Positions 42,146 to 51,038 of a stretch of 64,000 bases of DNA are shown one piece after another; positions within the stretch are counted from its first letter, which is position 1; every line of letters starts with the position of its first letter. The stretch is from an uncultured Bacteroidales bacterium. GTDB lineage: Bacteria; Bacteroidota; Bacteroidia; Bacteroidales; WCHB1-69. The position numbers were made by a program, and so were the translations under genes. The notes under the pieces are model-generated. The model was not told the origin of the DNA. It saw nothing but the letters and a program-made list of their open reading frames with translations, and ran no database searches. The stretch spans positions 28,881 through 92,880 of the forward strand of contig CAJOFJ010000019.1 of the NCBI GenBank assembly GCA_905233625.1, given 5' to 3'.

Positions 42146-43225
42146 ATGGCTCGGTACATTCTGAAGAAAATACTCTACGGACTGCTCTTGCTTTTGGGGG
42201 TCATCACGCTGGTGTTTTTTTTATTCACCGTGCTCCCCTCCGACCCTGCCCGCATGATGATGGGACAGCGCAGCGATATTGACACGGAAGAGGCCATCCG
42301 CAAGGAGATGGGCCTCGACCTGCCTGTAGGGATACAATATTTGGCTTATCTCAATGACCTTGCCCCCGTCTCATGGCACCGCACCGACGATGAGGATTCG
42401 TTTTGGTTTTTGGATGATAATGATTACAGCTATATCAGGTTGTTGTCTTTCAGCAAGTCATGCATCGTATTGAAGAAACCCTTCCTGCGGAGGTCCTACC
42501 AAAGCAAACGCCAAGTTTCTGAAATCCTGACCGAAGCCTTTCCCAAAACGGCATTACTGGCGGTGGTGTCTATCTTTTTTGCCATGATTATAGGCATTCT
42601 CATCGGGGTGTTATGCGCGGTTTTCAATGGCACTTGGTTCGACAAAATCAGTTTTTTCTTCTCCGTGCTGGGCATGTCATTACCTTCTTTCTTCGCCGCC
42701 ATTCTCTTTGCGTGGGTATTCGCCTTCCTGCTGTCCGACCTTACCGGTCTCAGTATGTTTGGTAGCCTGTATACCGTAGACAATTATGGCACAGGACAAT
42801 ATATCGACTGGAAAAATCTGATACTACCCGCCGTAACTTTGGGCATTCGCCCCTTGGCAGTGGTGGTAGAGCTGACTAAAAACTCTGTTTTGGATGTGCT
42901 TTCGCAAGACTATATCCGCACAGCAAAAGCCAAAGGATTGTCATACAGAAGAATACTGATTCATCATTCTTTGAAAAATGCATTGAATCCTGTAGTAACT
43001 GCCATTTCGGGCTGGTTGGCAGGATTGCTGGCCGGTGCCGTCTTTGTGGAGTATATCTTCGACTGGAAAGGTATGGGGGTAGTGATTGTGGATGCTTTGG
43101 ACAAATACGATTTCCCCGTGGTGATGGGTTCGCTCCTGTATGTGGCTGTCATTTTGGTGATTATCAATGTAATCTGCGATATTATCTATGGATGGCTGGA
43201 TCCAAGAGTTTCGCTAACAAGTTAG
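42146..43225 (+). CDS. Oligopeptide-type ABC transporter permease (DppB/OppB-like)
   Basis: A 359-residue membrane protein with the classical N-terminal MARYILKKILYGLLLLLGVI segment and the BPD permease fold; the EAA loop reads DYIRTAKAKGLSYRRILIHH. An insertion of about 70 residues after the first membrane segment (residues 70-125) replaces the short loop of other OppB proteins. No binding protein, second permease or ATPase is next to it, which is unusual. It follows the M16 protease gene, so peptide import is a plausible role. Confidence 0.88.
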   Translation: MARYILKKILYGLLLLLGVITLVFFLFTVLPSDPARMMMGQRSDIDTEEAIRKEMGLDLPVGIQYLAYLNDLAPVSWHRTDDEDSFWFLDDNDYSYIRLLSFSKSCIVLKKPFLRRSYQSKRQVSEILTEAFPKTALLAVVSIFFAMIIGILIGVLCAVFNGTWFDKISFFFSVLGMSLPSFFAAILFAWVFAFLLSDLTGLSMFGSLYTVDNYGTGQYIDWKNLILPAVTLGIRPLAVVVELTKNSVLDVLSQDYIRTAKAKGLSYRRILIHHSLKNALNPVVTAISGWLAGLLAGAVFVEYIFDWKGMGVVIVDALDKYDFPVVMGSLLYVAVILVIINVICDIIYGWLDPRVSLTS

Positions 43226-43298
43226 AATTCAAAGTTCAAAGTTCAAAATTCATTAATTCTGAACTTTGGATTTTGAATTTTGAATTTTGAATTTAATA
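43226..43298. repeat. Family C heptad repeats, clear inverted arms
   Basis: GAATTCAAAGTTCAAAGTTC with AAAATTC on the left, and GAACTTTGGATTTTGAATTT with TGAATTTTGAATTT on the right, around TAAT. It should fold into a long imperfect hairpin between the permease and MATE genes and could act as terminator. Confidence 0.7.
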
Positions 43299-43305
43299 CT
43301 GAGCA

Positions 43306-44709
43306 TTGGAAACTACTGATAAAACAAGAATATTGGAGACCGAGCGAATCGGAAAGCTCTTGTGGCTGTATGCCTGGCCTGCGGTCATCAGTCAGATTAT
43401 TGCATCGGTATATAACATTGTGGACCGGATTTTCATTGGGCAAGGAGTAGGAGCTTTGGCCATTGCAGGTTTAGCCATCACCATGCCCATCATGAACATT
43501 ATTCATGCTTTCGGTTCACTCATCGGGGTGGGCTCCTCTGCCCGCATGTCCATTGTGTTAGGACGGAAAGATGTAAACTGGGCAGAGAAGATATTGGGCA
43601 ACAGCATGGTTTTCACTCTCGTGCTCGGAAGCATTGTGATAACATGTGCCTACTTATTCATGGACAACATCTTAGCCCGTTTTGGCGCCACTGCCGACAC
43701 CATCGCCTACGCCAAAGAATACCTGTATATTGTACTGCCGGGAATGTTTCTCACCACGGTCACTTACAACCTCACGGGCTTAATCCGGGCGTCGGGCTAC
43801 CCTACCAAATCCATGCTGATACTGGTGGGAGGAGCGGTACTTAACATGGTTCTCGACCCCATTTTCATTTTTGCTTTGGACATGGGCATTGCCGGAGCGG
43901 CCTGGGCCACCACCATTTCCATGGCTGTCATGGCCATCGCATCGATATTGCACTTTGTGTCCCCGCATTCTTTCATCCGCTTCCGTTCACACGCATGGAC
44001 CCCGAAATCGTATATCTTCAAAAACATTACGATGATTGGCCTGAGTCCCTTCCTGATGAACGTGGCCGCCTCAGCAGTAGTGGCTATTCTCAACAACCAA
44101 CTGATTCGCTATGGTGGTGACTTGGCGGTGGGAGCCTACGGTATTGTCAACACTTACGCCTTCCTGCTGGTGATGGTGTTTTTGGGTATCTGCCAAGGCA
44201 TGCAGCCCATTGCCGGCTACAATTACGGGGCCTGCCGTTTCGAGCGACTGAGAGAAGTTTATGTGCTGACCATGAAAATATGCGTGTGCATCGGTTTCGT
44301 AGGCGCGCTGGTTGCCTGCGCCATTCCGCAGTATCTGGCCCGTATTTTCACCAACGACGAGGCACTGATTCAGATTTGTGTGCCCGCCACTCGCCTGCTC
44401 ATGGTCATGTTCCCGCTCATCGGTTTCACCATTGTCAACTCCAACTTTTTCCAGTCCATCGACAAGCCCTGGATTGCCATTGTCACCAGCCTCTCTCGCC
44501 AGGTTATCTTTTTGGTTCCGTTATGCTATATTGTGCCTATGGCATTCAAAAACTGGGGTTTTGATGGCTTGATTGGTGTATGGACCGCCTGCACCATTTC
44601 CGATGTCATCGGGGCCGTTTTGGCCGCTATCCTGCTCTACTCCCAGCGCAAAGTCTTTAGCAGTGATTACCAGCCGGTGTTCCGACAGAAGAAGGAATAT
44701 TCGGAGTAG
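43306..44709 (+). CDS. MATE-family efflux transporter
   Basis: A 467-residue protein with 12 membrane segments in two similar halves (ERIGKLLWLYAWPAVISQII at the start, MIGLSPFLMNVAASAVVAIL at the second half). MATE pumps export cationic drugs or metabolites using sodium or proton gradients. The only suitable start is TTG at 43306 (METTDKTRILETERIGK); no ATG exists in frame upstream. A family C repeat directly precedes it. Substrate unknown. Confidence 0.92.
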   Translation: METTDKTRILETERIGKLLWLYAWPAVISQIIASVYNIVDRIFIGQGVGALAIAGLAITMPIMNIIHAFGSLIGVGSSARMSIVLGRKDVNWAEKILGNSMVFTLVLGSIVITCAYLFMDNILARFGATADTIAYAKEYLYIVLPGMFLTTVTYNLTGLIRASGYPTKSMLILVGGAVLNMVLDPIFIFALDMGIAGAAWATTISMAVMAIASILHFVSPHSFIRFRSHAWTPKSYIFKNITMIGLSPFLMNVAASAVVAILNNQLIRYGGDLAVGAYGIVNTYAFLLVMVFLGICQGMQPIAGYNYGACRFERLREVYVLTMKICVCIGFVGALVACAIPQYLARIFTNDEALIQICVPATRLLMVMFPLIGFTIVNSNFFQSIDKPWIAIVTSLSRQVIFLVPLCYIVPMAFKNWGFDGLIGVWTACTISDVIGAVLAAILLYSQRKVFSSDYQPVFRQKKEYSE

Positions 44710-44714
44710 AGTTT

Positions 44715-44748
44715 TTTTAAAATTCAAAATTCAGAATTCAAAATTCAT
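44715..44748. repeat. Left family C arm next to the S23-type gene
   Basis: AAAATTCAAAATTCAGAATT and CAAAATTC; inverted complement of the tract at 45195-45223 on the other side of the four-helix-bundle gene. Confidence 0.65.
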
Positions 44749-44753
44749 TTTTT

Positions 44754-45107
44754 TTAATTTTTCTCGTTGTTTTTTTGTGTTGTTCGTATTGTTTTTCCTA
44801 ATATGTGGATTATTGTATTACAATCATTATGAAGACTTTGGTATATTTTTTCATCTATCAGTTCTACTTTACGAAAAAGTTTTATCCAATAAAGTGTCTC
44901 ACGAGCTTCTTTTAATGATATGCTCATTTTAGCAATATAATCAGCTTTTGTTATACTACCACATGCTTCCTCAAAATTAGCTCCGATAGATGTTCCACTT
45001 TTAAGAACTTGATTTGCCAAACTATATTCCTTATACTTATCTCGAAGATGTTGGGACAAGTGTATCACTCTCACTGCAAAATCCAACAAACGGTCATTTA
45101 TTGTCAT
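44754..45107 (-). CDS. Four-helix-bundle protein (23S rRNA intervening-sequence type)
   Basis: A 117-residue all-helical protein: DRLLDFAVRVIHLSQHLRDK, SLANQVLKSGTSIGANFEEACGS, KADYIAKMSISLKEARETLYW, KIYQSLHNDCNTIIHILGKTI. These four blocks fit the S23/IVP family, first known from intervening sequences in 23S rRNA genes and related to Avd accessory proteins. Function is unknown; a nucleic-acid binding role is likely from related structures. The gene and its upstream region are AT-rich and are bracketed by inverted heptad repeats (44715 and 45195), giving it the look of an independent element. Confidence 0.88.
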   Translation of the reverse strand: MTINDRLLDFAVRVIHLSQHLRDKYKEYSLANQVLKSGTSIGANFEEACGSITKADYIAKMSISLKEARETLYWIKLFRKVELIDEKIYQSLHNDCNTIIHILGKTIRTTQKNNEKN

Positions 45108-45194
45108 AGTTATATAAATTATAATTTTAAACGAATTTTTCTTTTTTTATTGTATAATAAAAAGGATAATAATATAAAACGTAATAATCTTTAT

Positions 45195-45223
45195 TTGAAT
45201 TCTGGATTCTGAATTTTGAATTC
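45195..45223. repeat. Right family C arm next to the S23-type gene
   Basis: TTGAATTCTGGATTCTGAATT followed by TTGAATTC, complementary to the left arm at 44715. Confidence 0.65.
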
Positions 45224-45241
45224 TAATAAGTTTATTTTTTG

Positions 45242-45249
45242 TATTTTTG
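45242..45249 (+). promoter_or_regulatory. Promoter -7 element (TATTTTTG) for tsaB
   Basis: TATTTTTG 31 bases before the ATG at 45281. Confidence 0.6.
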
Positions 45250-45280
45250 CAGATTATACTTCTTTTAAGACCACAACATC

Positions 45281-45967
45281 ATGGAAAACCCATATATACT
45301 CTGCATCGAAACAAGTACTGAGATCTGTTCGGTGGCATTGGCTCACGGCGAACGTTGCGCCGCCTTGCAGGAATGCAACACCAACAACTCGCACGCCAAA
45401 AACATGATTCCTTTTGTGGAGGAAGTGCTGAAACAAGCGAATGTCAGCAAAAAACAACTCAATGCCATTGCCGTGGGGGTTGGTCCCGGCTCATACACCG
45501 GACTGCGCATCGGCGTGTCCACCGCCAAAGGACTGGCCTATTCCCTGAACATTCCCGTGATTGCCATCTCCACTTTGGAATGTATCGCTGAGCCCTTCCT
45601 GAACATGGCCGAGCACTGCCGCCCCATGATTGACGCCCGCCGCATGGAAGTCTTCACCGCCCTCTACAACCACGACGGACAACTGCTGGAAGAACCCAAT
45701 GCCAAGATCGTGGACGAGGATTGTTTTGCCGAGGAGTTAACGAATTTTAAGACAGTTTTCTGCGGAAACGGGGCAGAAAAATGCAAAGAAGCGATGGGCA
45801 AATACCCCAATGCCTTGTTCCAAACCGAACCGCTTTCCGCCCAAAACATGGTGCCCATCGCCTATCGTAAATTCCAGGCGGAGCAATTTGAGAATGTGGC
45901 CTATTTCGAACCTTTCTATCTGAAAGACTATGTGGCCGCCAAACCCAAAGTTAAAGGACTTATCTAA
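45281..45967 (+). CDS. tsaB: tRNA threonylcarbamoyladenosine biosynthesis protein TsaB
   Basis: TsaB works with TsaD and TsaE to make t6A at position 37 of ANN-reading tRNAs. The 228-residue protein has the actin-like ASKHA start YILCIETSTEICSVALAHGE, the central VGPGSYTGLRIGVSTAKGLAYSL and PMIDARRMEVFTALYN. It lacks the metal-binding His of the TsaD paralogue, as expected. Length is normal. tsaD and tsaE are not in this window. Confidence 0.95.
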   Translation: MENPYILCIETSTEICSVALAHGERCAALQECNTNNSHAKNMIPFVEEVLKQANVSKKQLNAIAVGVGPGSYTGLRIGVSTAKGLAYSLNIPVIAISTLECIAEPFLNMAEHCRPMIDARRMEVFTALYNHDGQLLEEPNAKIVDEDCFAEELTNFKTVFCGNGAEKCKEAMGKYPNALFQTEPLSAQNMVPIAYRKFQAEQFENVAYFEPFYLKDYVAAKPKVKGLI

Positions 45968-46030
45968 TTGAAGATCAGCATTATATTAAATACTGCAAAC
46001 ATAAATAATTGATTCATTATCAGGGATATA

Positions 46031-46870
46031 ATGGAACAAGAGGAGAAGAAAAAACTGAATATCATCGCCATCGCCGACAACTCCGACTATGGCACCTCCG
46101 CCATCCGCTACGGAGGGATTCTGGCCGCTATTTTCAAAGCCTCCCTGACCGTTATCAGTAATTTTTCTTTTTCAAAAAACAATACTCAAAACAAAGACAT
46201 CTGCAGCGAACAGATAGAAATAACTAATCAGCTGATTCAGAATAATATAGAAGTATTTCTCCTATCCAATCCCTATACTCCTGACAACATTTACTCTTAC
46301 GCCGACGAGACCAACAGCATCATGTTTGTCATCGGAGTACAAAAAAAGGGGAAAGACAGCCTGTTCAACCTGAGGAAAGCTCGCCGCTTCATCAAACCAT
46401 CGCGCCTGCCCGTGATGACCGTCGGCCTGAAACTGCCGGAGAGCGACATTTTCCGTCACGTGATGCTGCCTTTGGACATCAACCGGCAACACAAAGAAAA
46501 AGCCCTCTGGGCCGGCTATTTCAGCCGCTTTTACCATGCCAAGGTGCATCTTTTATGTGGCACTTACAAGGACCAGCTGCTGAAACAAAAAGTGAAAGAC
46601 AATATCGATTTCACCAAAAAACTGTACCAAAATTTGGAAATAGACTACGAACTGCACCATTTCGACCGAACCATCGACGATGTTGACCGCTTTTCCCTCT
46701 TCTATGCACCCGAAATCAATGCCTCGCTTACAGTGATAATGATGACGGCTTTCTATACCATCATCGACTATATTTTCGGACCGAAAGAAAACGCCCTGAT
46801 TGCCAACGACGAAGGACTTCCTGTGTTGTGCATCAATGAACGAGACGACTTGTATGTGCTTTGTACATAA
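46031..46870 (+). CDS. UspA-like double-domain protein
   Basis: A 279-residue cytoplasmic protein with two weakly related halves. The first (NIIAIADNSDYGTSAIRYGG ... MFVIGVQKKGKD) and the second (VMLPLDINRQHKEKALWAGY ... VIMMTAFYTIIDYIFGPKENAL) each follow the pattern of universal stress proteins, though the ATP-binding G-2x-G-9x-G(S/T) motif is not clear, so it may not bind ATP. It starts 64 bases after tsaB and lies 6 bases before the GH2 gene. Role unknown. Confidence 0.65.
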   Translation: MEQEEKKKLNIIAIADNSDYGTSAIRYGGILAAIFKASLTVISNFSFSKNNTQNKDICSEQIEITNQLIQNNIEVFLLSNPYTPDNIYSYADETNSIMFVIGVQKKGKDSLFNLRKARRFIKPSRLPVMTVGLKLPESDIFRHVMLPLDINRQHKEKALWAGYFSRFYHAKVHLLCGTYKDQLLKQKVKDNIDFTKKLYQNLEIDYELHHFDRTIDDVDRFSLFYAPEINASLTVIMMTAFYTIIDYIFGPKENALIANDEGLPVLCINERDDLYVLCT

Positions 46871-46876
46871 TCAAAT

Positions 46877-49444
46877 ATGAATATCATGAAACCGTTTTAT
46901 CGCCTTTGTTATACCTTTTTTTCCCTCCTGATTTGCGGCAGTCTGCTGTTTTCCTGCCAAAAAAAAGAGCAAAAGGTGGAAGGTAATGCTTTGTTCATCA
47001 CCGACTGGGAATTTCAGTATCAGGGAGAATGGTATCCTGCCTTTGTGCCAAGTTACATCCATACTGATTTAATGGATAACAAGTTGATTGAAAATCCTTT
47101 TTATGGAGATAATGAGCAAAAACTGCAATGGGTGAGCGACAGTTGCTGGACATACCGTCTGCACTTTGACGGAACGTTGATTAATCCCAAGCAGCATCCG
47201 GAACTGGTTTTTGAAGGGGTTACCGGCTATGCCGAATTTTACCTGAACGGACAACCACTGCTCAATCAGGAAGGACAGCATTATACTGACAACAGTTTCA
47301 GAACCTGGAGGTTTCCCCTTCCAGAGAATCTAAAAGACAAGAACAATGAGCTGATTGTCAAGTTTATACCATCTTCAAAAATTATTCAGGAAAGAAAAAA
47401 GGCTCTGCCTTATAAGCTTCCCGATGAACGGGTGTTTTTGCGCAATCCACCTTATCAAGGCGGTTGGGACTGGGGACCGAAACTGGTAACCTGCGGTTTC
47501 TCCAAGGCAATTTATCTTAGTCAGTGGAAAGATTTTACTATCAGTAACTTACATATTCGACAGAACCACCTGTGCGACGAAGAAGCTCATCTTCTGGTTT
47601 CGTTTGACATTCTCAGTGACATTGACGACAATATCACGATTAAATATTTGGTTAACGATAAGATTTTCAAGGTAGTACGCGGAGCTGAAATCAACCCTGA
47701 CACCGACCATTTTTCCTCCGAGCTCACCATCAAACATCCATTATACTGGTATCCCAACGGCATGGGCGAGCAAAACCTGTACAAAGTGTCCGTGGTGGTG
47801 GAAAAAGCTAATCAATCCAAAAAATTGGAAAGCCGTATAGGATTGAGAACCATTGAGTTGAATACATCAATAGACTCCATAGGCAAGGCTTTTGAATTCC
47901 TGGTCAACGGACAGCCCGTATTTATAAAAGGAACAAACTGGATACCCGCCGACTTCTTCCCCACCCGCCTTAAGGAAGAGCAATACCGACAGCTGTTACA
48001 ATCATGCAAGGAGTCGAATATGAACATGATAAGAGTATGGGGTGGAGGAATTTACGAGCCCGACATCTTTTATGAACTTTGCGATGAGATGGGCATTATG
48101 GTATGGCAGGATTTCATGTATGCCTGCGCACTATATCCCGGCGACAGCAGCTTCTTGCACAATGCTGAAATGGAAGCCCGTGAGCAGGTTTGCCGCCTGC
48201 GCAACCATCCCAGTCTGGCGATATGGTGCGGCAATAATGAGGTGAAAAACGGTTGGGAAGACTGGGGTTGGCAGAAACAATACAAGCCTATGCATCATGC
48301 TGAAATAGAGCGTAATCTACATACACTCTTCGACACTTTGCTGGCAAATATCGTTACCGAATTGGATCCTTACAGTCCCTATATATCCACCTCTCCGCTT
48401 TGGGGATGGGGACATCCCGAAAGTTGTACCGAGGGCGACGCCCATTATTGGGGTGTATGGTGGGGTGAGCTGCCCTTTGAAATGTGGGAAGAGAAAACCG
48501 GACGATTTATGGCGGAATATGGTTTCCAAAGCTATCCCGAAATGAGCACCATCAACACATATACTGCTGAAAATGAAAGGTTTTTGGGTAGTGCCGCCAT
48601 GAATAACCACCAGAAACATGCCCGTGGTGTGCAAATCATCAACAAAGCACTTGCGCAGTATTTTTTTGTTCCTGAAAAACTTGACGATTACGTCTATCTA
48701 AGCCAACTGGTGCAAGCTTACGGCATTGGCCAAGCCATTGAAGTGCACCGGAGGCAACAACCGCATTGCATGGGCACACTTTATTGGCAGCTCAACGATT
48801 GCTGGCCGGTGGCCTCCTGGAGCAGCATCGACTATTTCGGCAACTGGAAAGCCTTGCAGTACGAAGCCAAACGCCAGTATGCTCCCGTCATCCTCACCAC
48901 CGCACCGATGCAGAATAATATGCTCCCAATCTATGTGGTGAACGACTATGCCAAATTATGGCATAGCCAACTGAAACTCAGTCTTTGCGACTTTGACGGC
49001 ACGGTATTGGATAGTCTCGTGGTGGACAGTCTCGACATCCCCGAAGGCAGTGCCGTTGAGATTGCCCAGTATTCCTTATCTAAAAAATTCAAAATCAATA
49101 AATTGACTCATCATTACCTTCTGCTACAACTTTATAGTACCGAGGGACAACTTTTGGCACAGAAAATTCACTATTTTCTCTATCCCAAGCAATTGGAATT
49201 GAATGCACAAGGAATACGCACAAGTGTGCAACGCTTAGCGGCCGGCACCAAAGACGAGCAATACATTTTTACGCTTTCAGCCGACCAGCTCAAATATGGG
49301 GTTGCCATTTTCACCAACCTCAACGGCAACTATTCCGACAACTTCTTCACGCTATTGCCTGGCGAAGAGAAACAGGTTACATTCAAACCTTTCACACCCG
49401 CCAAACATCAGATGATCTACAATGTGAAAGCGTACGGGAAATAA
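46877..49444 (+). CDS. Beta-mannosidase (GH2), lipoprotein
   Basis: An 855-residue exo-beta-mannosidase. The signal ends SLLFSC with Cys27, so it is probably membrane-anchored. The jelly-roll domain (about 45-210) and Ig-like domain come before the barrel. The acid/base E455 is in WCGNNEVKNGW and the nucleophile E547 in FMAEYGFQSYPEMST, both in beta-mannosidase rather than beta-galactosidase context. It removes terminal beta-mannose, e.g. from the N-glycan core or mannan fragments. With the GH20 enzyme at 2487 it hints at host N-glycan use. Co-transcription with the UspA-like gene is likely. Confidence 0.93.
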   Translation: MNIMKPFYRLCYTFFSLLICGSLLFSCQKKEQKVEGNALFITDWEFQYQGEWYPAFVPSYIHTDLMDNKLIENPFYGDNEQKLQWVSDSCWTYRLHFDGTLINPKQHPELVFEGVTGYAEFYLNGQPLLNQEGQHYTDNSFRTWRFPLPENLKDKNNELIVKFIPSSKIIQERKKALPYKLPDERVFLRNPPYQGGWDWGPKLVTCGFSKAIYLSQWKDFTISNLHIRQNHLCDEEAHLLVSFDILSDIDDNITIKYLVNDKIFKVVRGAEINPDTDHFSSELTIKHPLYWYPNGMGEQNLYKVSVVVEKANQSKKLESRIGLRTIELNTSIDSIGKAFEFLVNGQPVFIKGTNWIPADFFPTRLKEEQYRQLLQSCKESNMNMIRVWGGGIYEPDIFYELCDEMGIMVWQDFMYACALYPGDSSFLHNAEMEAREQVCRLRNHPSLAIWCGNNEVKNGWEDWGWQKQYKPMHHAEIERNLHTLFDTLLANIVTELDPYSPYISTSPLWGWGHPESCTEGDAHYWGVWWGELPFEMWEEKTGRFMAEYGFQSYPEMSTINTYTAENERFLGSAAMNNHQKHARGVQIINKALAQYFFVPEKLDDYVYLSQLVQAYGIGQAIEVHRRQQPHCMGTLYWQLNDCWPVASWSSIDYFGNWKALQYEAKRQYAPVILTTAPMQNNMLPIYVVNDYAKLWHSQLKLSLCDFDGTVLDSLVVDSLDIPEGSAVEIAQYSLSKKFKINKLTHHYLLLQLYSTEGQLLAQKIHYFLYPKQLELNAQGIRTSVQRLAAGTKDEQYIFTLSADQLKYGVAIFTNLNGNYSDNFFTLLPGEEKQVTFKPFTPAKHQMIYNVKAYGK

Positions 49445-49448
49445 AATT

Positions 49449-49520
49449 GGGGGAGTTGTGCTACGCACAAGGGGAATCTCGCACTACGTGCTCAAGGGGA
49501 GTGCTTCGCAGGGGAGTTTT
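49449..49520. repeat. Family B array: three hairpin units
   Basis: GGGGGAGTT, GGGGAATCTC and GGGGAGT frames hold GTGC-TAC-GCAC (49458-49468), GCAC-TAC-GTGC (49481-49491) and GC-TTC-GC. Confidence 0.8.
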
Positions 49521-49561
49521 AATAATCCTTGAGCTATACAATTAAAATGAAATAAAGATCT

Positions 49562-49600
49562 TTTGCTAATTTAATTGGCACATTATCAAATTGGCACATT
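49562..49600. repeat. Family D tract before the NFU promoter
   Basis: TTTGCTAATTTAATTGGCAC and CAAATTGGCACATT; the last word supplies TTGG 17 bases before the -7 element at 49612. Confidence 0.6.
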
Positions 49601-49611
49601 AAAAAAATTCG

Positions 49612-49619
49612 TATTTTTG
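49612..49619 (+). promoter_or_regulatory. Promoter -7 element (TATTTTTG) for the NFU gene
   Basis: TATTTTTG 19 bases before the ATG at 49639, with TTGG at 49591-49594 as possible -33 box. Confidence 0.65.
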
Positions 49620-49638
49620 CATCCTCAAAAAAGAAACT

Positions 49639-49887
49639 ATGGAAAATCCGACTTTAGAACAAAAGGTGAAATCGATCATCTTCCAGATTCGCCCCTATCT
49701 GCAGCAGGATGGCGGCGATATTGAGTTCATCGAACTCACCTCTGACAATGTGGTGAAAGTGAAATTGCAAGGAGCCTGCGGAAGCTGCCCTCACGCCAAA
49801 ATGACTTTGAAAAACGGTGTGGAGCAAACCCTGAAACAGTACCTGCCGGAAATTGACCACGTAGAAGACGTGATACTCGGATTTTAA
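49639..49887 (+). CDS. NFU-type iron-sulfur scaffold protein
   Basis: An 82-residue NifU C-terminal domain protein. It holds the cluster-binding CGSCPHAKMTLKNGVEQTL with two Cys (CxxC), which bridges a 4Fe-4S cluster between two subunits, and the upstream block RPYLQQDGGDIEFIEL. Role: assembly or transfer of iron-sulfur clusters. Length is that of stand-alone NFU in this phylum. The gene is monocistronic, with a clear promoter. Confidence 0.95.
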   Translation: MENPTLEQKVKSIIFQIRPYLQQDGGDIEFIELTSDNVVKVKLQGACGSCPHAKMTLKNGVEQTLKQYLPEIDHVEDVILGF

Positions 49888-49940
49888 TAGTTGATAATAA
49901 TTCTGAAACCTGTACCCTAAAACCTGAAACCTAAATCACC

Positions 49941-51038
49941 ATGGGCTTGAAATGCGGAATTGTTGGTCTGACCAACTCAGGAAAAACAACGATGTTCAAC
50001 TGCATCTCCAACACGAAGGCAGCGGTTACTGACTTTGCTTATAGCACCAATAAATCCAACATTGGTGTTTGTCCTGTTCCTGATGAACGTTTAGCCAATA
50101 TCGACACGTTCATCAAGGCCGACAAGCTCATTTACGCCACTTTGGATGTGGTGGATATTCCCGGTTTGGCCAAAGGTGCCAGCCAAGGAGAGGGTATTGG
50201 CAACAGCTTTTTGGCCGATGTGCGCCTCTGCGACGCTTTGATTCACGTATTGCGTTGTTTCGACAACGAGAACCTGCCCCATGTGGAAGGTTCCGTAGAT
50301 CCTGTACGCGATATCGAAATTGTGGATTTCGAGCTGCAGGTAAAGGATTTGGAACAGATTAACAAGAAAATGCTCAAGGTGGAAAAAGCGGTGAAAGCCG
50401 GTGAGAAAACCGCCAAGCATGACTATGAAGTATTGCAAAAATATAAAGCCCATCTGGAAAACTTCCAGAATGTGAGAACCATGGAGGCTACCCCGGAAGA
50501 AAAAGCCGTGGTAAGCGACATGATGCTGTTGACCGAGAAACCGATGATGTTCGTATGCAACGTCAACGACACTGATGCGGTGAACGGCAATGCATACGTG
50601 GACAGTGTGCGTGAGTATCTGAAAGACAAAGATGCCGAGATGCTGGTGATTGCTGCCAAGATTGAAGCCGAAATCGCCGAATTGGAGAGTGCCGAGGACC
50701 GGGCTGAATTTTTGCGCGACGCGGGACTGAACGAGCCGGGTGTGAACAAGGTGATACAGGCAGCCTATAAGATGTTGAACCTCATCTCTTTCTTCACGGT
50801 GGGAGGCAAGGAAAACCGCGCCTGGACCATCCGCAAGGGTATGTTGGCACCTCAAGCTGCTGGTGTTATCCACAGCGACTTGGAAAGAGGTTTTATCCGC
50901 GCCGAAGTCATCAAATACGCCGACTTAGTGCAGTTGGGCTCGGAATTAAAATGCAAGGAAGCCGGCAAATTAGCCGTGGAAGGCAAAAATTACGAAGTGC
51001 AGGACGGCGATATCTTGCACATTAGGTTTAATGTTTAG
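49941..51038 (+). CDS. ychF: Obg-like ATPase YchF
   Basis: YchF is an ATPase of the translation-factor GTPase group, linked to ribosome and stress responses. The 365-residue protein has the P-loop GIVGLTNSGKTTMFN, the DVVDIPGLAKGASQGEGIGN switch, the changed base-recognition motif FVCNVNDTD (Asn-x-x-Asp region), a helical domain and a C-terminal TGS domain (ISFFTVGGKENRAW ... YEVQDGDILHIRFNV). Length and order match. The gap after it is filled with family C heptads before tRNA-Gly. Confidence 0.96.
   Translation: MGLKCGIVGLTNSGKTTMFNCISNTKAAVTDFAYSTNKSNIGVCPVPDERLANIDTFIKADKLIYATLDVVDIPGLAKGASQGEGIGNSFLADVRLCDALIHVLRCFDNENLPHVEGSVDPVRDIEIVDFELQVKDLEQINKKMLKVEKAVKAGEKTAKHDYEVLQKYKAHLENFQNVRTMEATPEEKAVVSDMMLLTEKPMMFVCNVNDTDAVNGNAYVDSVREYLKDKDAEMLVIAAKIEAEIAELESAEDRAEFLRDAGLNEPGVNKVIQAAYKMLNLISFFTVGGKENRAWTIRKGMLAPQAAGVIHSDLERGFIRAEVIKYADLVQLGSELKCKEAGKLAVEGKNYEVQDGDILHIRFNV

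Noticed and set aside
44754..45107. Four-helix-bundle protein as Avd of a diversity-generating retroelement
   Set aside because: No reverse transcriptase or template/variable repeat pair was found in the window.
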